Source of the DNA: Rhizobiaceae bacterium
Lineage (GTDB): Bacteria > Pseudomonadota > Alphaproteobacteria > Rhizobiales > Rhizobiaceae
Length of the DNA: 64,000 bases
Assembly (NCBI GenBank): GCA_017644005.1
Contig: JAEPMJ010000003.1
Coordinates: 555,233 to 619,232 of the forward strand
Reading direction: 5' to 3'
Shown here one piece after another: positions 62,953-64,000 of the stretch; within the stretch, counting starts at the first letter, position 1; every line of letters starts with the position of its first letter. The notes beneath the pieces were generated by a model. That model was given only the letters and a program-made list of their open reading frames with translations. It was not told where the DNA came from and searched no databases. The position numbers and the translations under genes were made by a program.

Positions 62953-63996
62953 TTACGGGATCGAGCGGTCGAAGCGCAGAGCGCCCGCCCAGCCACCGCT
63001 GGTGGTCATGTAACGGACTTCCGGACGGATCCGGAGACCGGAAACCGGACGGATGTCCAGACCACCGACGAGGTCGAAACCACCGGTGTTGGAGAACCAC
63101 TGAGCCGACAGGGTACCAGCAACGGTTGCGGTGAACTGACCCTTCACGTGAGCCAGGATCGACCACGGAGCAACGTTACCAGCTGCACCGCCCGGATCGC
63201 CAACTGCGTAACGGCCAGCGCCGCTCGAGTAGATCACGTGCAGGCCTGCCGAGAACGAACCGTTAGGTGCGTTGTAGCGGAACACACCCTTGGCGCCCCA
63301 GGTAGCAGCGCTTTCGTCGTAACCGGCGATCACGCCGACCGAGCCCCAGCCCTGAGCGAAGCGGATACCGCCTTCGATGTCCGGAACGTAGTCAGTGTCG
63401 CCGTCCTGCAGCAGCGCGAGGATGGCGGAGAAGCCATTCGAGCCATTGAAGGTGTAGCTGATTTCAGCGCCGTTGGAGAAGCCGTAGACGCCGCCGAAGA
63501 CGTTGCCCGAGCCATAGCCGAGGAAACGAGCGTACGGGGTGTCGCCCTTACCCATGCGCAGGGTACCGGAAGCACCGATAATCTCGATGAACGCATGGTT
63601 CAGGTTGACGTTCTGAGCGTAACCAGCAGCAGCACGGGTCGTGCCGAAGCTCGTGGTCGAGCCGGCCGTGTACCAACCGTAATCGAACTCGATTTCAGCG
63701 AAGCCGCGCAGCGTGCCCCACTCGGTCTCGTTGCGGACGTCGAACGACGGCGCGAAACGAGCCATCCAGGTCAGCGCGGTGCTGCTGAAGTTGAGCTGGA
63801 ACCGGTAGTAGCCGCCGATGGCCATGCAGGTCTCGGTGCCCGGGATGTAGTAGAATCCAGCGCCGTACACGTCGCAGATGCGGACGTATTCCATCGGCTC
63901 CGGCTCGGCCATGACGATCGCGTCTGCAGCCTTGGCGCTGCCGGTCGAAACCGCCATCACCGCTGCCGAGCCGATCAGAAGGCTCTTGAGTTTCAT
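62953..63996 (-). CDS. Omp2/Porin_2-family outer-membrane porin
   Basis: 347 residues. Signal peptide MKLKSLLIGSAAVMAVSTGS.. ending AKA|A (about residue 23). The mature N-terminus contains the Brucella/rhizobial porin signature EPEPMEYVRICDVYGAGFYY, then IPGTETCMAIGGYYRFQL (two Cys for a disulfide). Alternating beta-strands of a trimeric 16-stranded barrel continue to the last strand, with GALRFDRSIP at the C-terminus; the final residue is Pro rather than the common Phe. This family is a hallmark of Rhizobiales. It is complete and ends at a strong terminator. Confidence 0.93.
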   Translation of the reverse strand: MKLKSLLIGSAAVMAVSTGSAKAADAIVMAEPEPMEYVRICDVYGAGFYYIPGTETCMAIGGYYRFQLNFSSTALTWMARFAPSFDVRNETEWGTLRGFAEIEFDYGWYTAGSTTSFGTTRAAAGYAQNVNLNHAFIEIIGASGTLRMGKGDTPYARFLGYGSGNVFGGVYGFSNGAEISYTFNGSNGFSAILALLQDGDTDYVPDIEGGIRFAQGWGSVGVIAGYDESAATWGAKGVFRYNAPNGSFSAGLHVIYSSGAGRYAVGDPGGAAGNVAPWSILAHVKGQFTATVAGTLSAQWFSNTGGFDLVGGLDIRPVSGLRIRPEVRYMTTSGGWAGALRFDRSIP

Positions 63997-64000
63997 TTTC

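Overview
The window looks like chromosome of a high-GC alphaproteobacterium of the order Hyphomicrobiales (Rhizobiales), most like the Mesorhizobium/Nitratireductor/Phyllobacteriaceae group. The clues are the gene order rpsF-rpsR-rplI-dnaB-alr-radA-cvpA-purF, the block DUF2062-acpS-lepB-rnc-era-recO next to rsh-rpoZ, the run rpoZ-NYN-udg...smpB-dapA-slt, a Brucella Omp2-type porin, citramalate synthase beside cysS, and pssA-psd next to an Atm1-type exporter. This placement is inference from gene content; no 16S rRNA gene is present. I see no rRNA, tRNA, CRISPR array, prophage or intact insertion sequence. Almost everything is chromosomal, with a few accessory insertions.

Layout. 1-4.3 kb: the first ten codons of a divergent oxidoreductase, a LysR regulator, a SulP anion transporter with a universal stress protein, and an unknown secreted protein. 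4.5-6.1 kb: one visibly AT-richer gene, a single-chain DUF262-HNH protein of the GmrSD/BrxU kind (candidate modification-dependent restriction enzyme). 6.2-17.4 kb: ribosomal proteins S6, S18 and L9, cyclopropane-fatty-acid synthase, dnaB, alr, radA, cvpA, purF, a Gdx-type guanidinium exporter under a guanidine-II (mini-ykkC) riboswitch, and an SDR. 17.4-23.6 kb: envelope genes (CelD-like N-acyltransferase, Wzx-like flippase, membrane protein, small secreted protein, PlsC-like acyltransferase, pssA, psd). 23.6-27.7 kb: Atm1-type ABC exporter under a Cys-rich ArsR regulator with a clear palindromic operator, then a large LysM protein. 27.8-38.6 kb: LOG, GST, RarD, citramalate synthase tightly coupled to two GFA proteins and a VOC protein, an AspH-like hydroxylase, cysS, LysE, SRAP, DUF2799 and Nudix. 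38.6-42.3 kb: small lineage-specific proteins, ygfZ and an HD hydrolase. 42.3-44.9 kb: an ATP-grasp (RLAN-RimK) ligase overlapping a GNAT-peptidase C39 fusion, the best candidate for an under-described system. 45-64 kb: MscS channel, MFS transporter, the acpS-lepB-rnc-era-recO operon with a coupled thioesterase, (p)ppGpp synthetase/hydrolase, rpoZ, NYN, family 5 UDG, asparagine synthase, smpB, dapA, lytic transglycosylase, alpha/beta hydrolase and porin.

How genes work together: many same-strand neighbours overlap by ATGA or TAATG (rpsF/rpsR, alr/radA, flippase/membrane protein, VOC/GFA/GFA/cimA, GNAT-C39/RimK, rnc/era, recO/thioesterase), which suggests translational coupling. Start sites were moved inward from the longest open frame where a ribosome-binding site, an overlap or family N-termini argued for it; these choices are stated in each entry.
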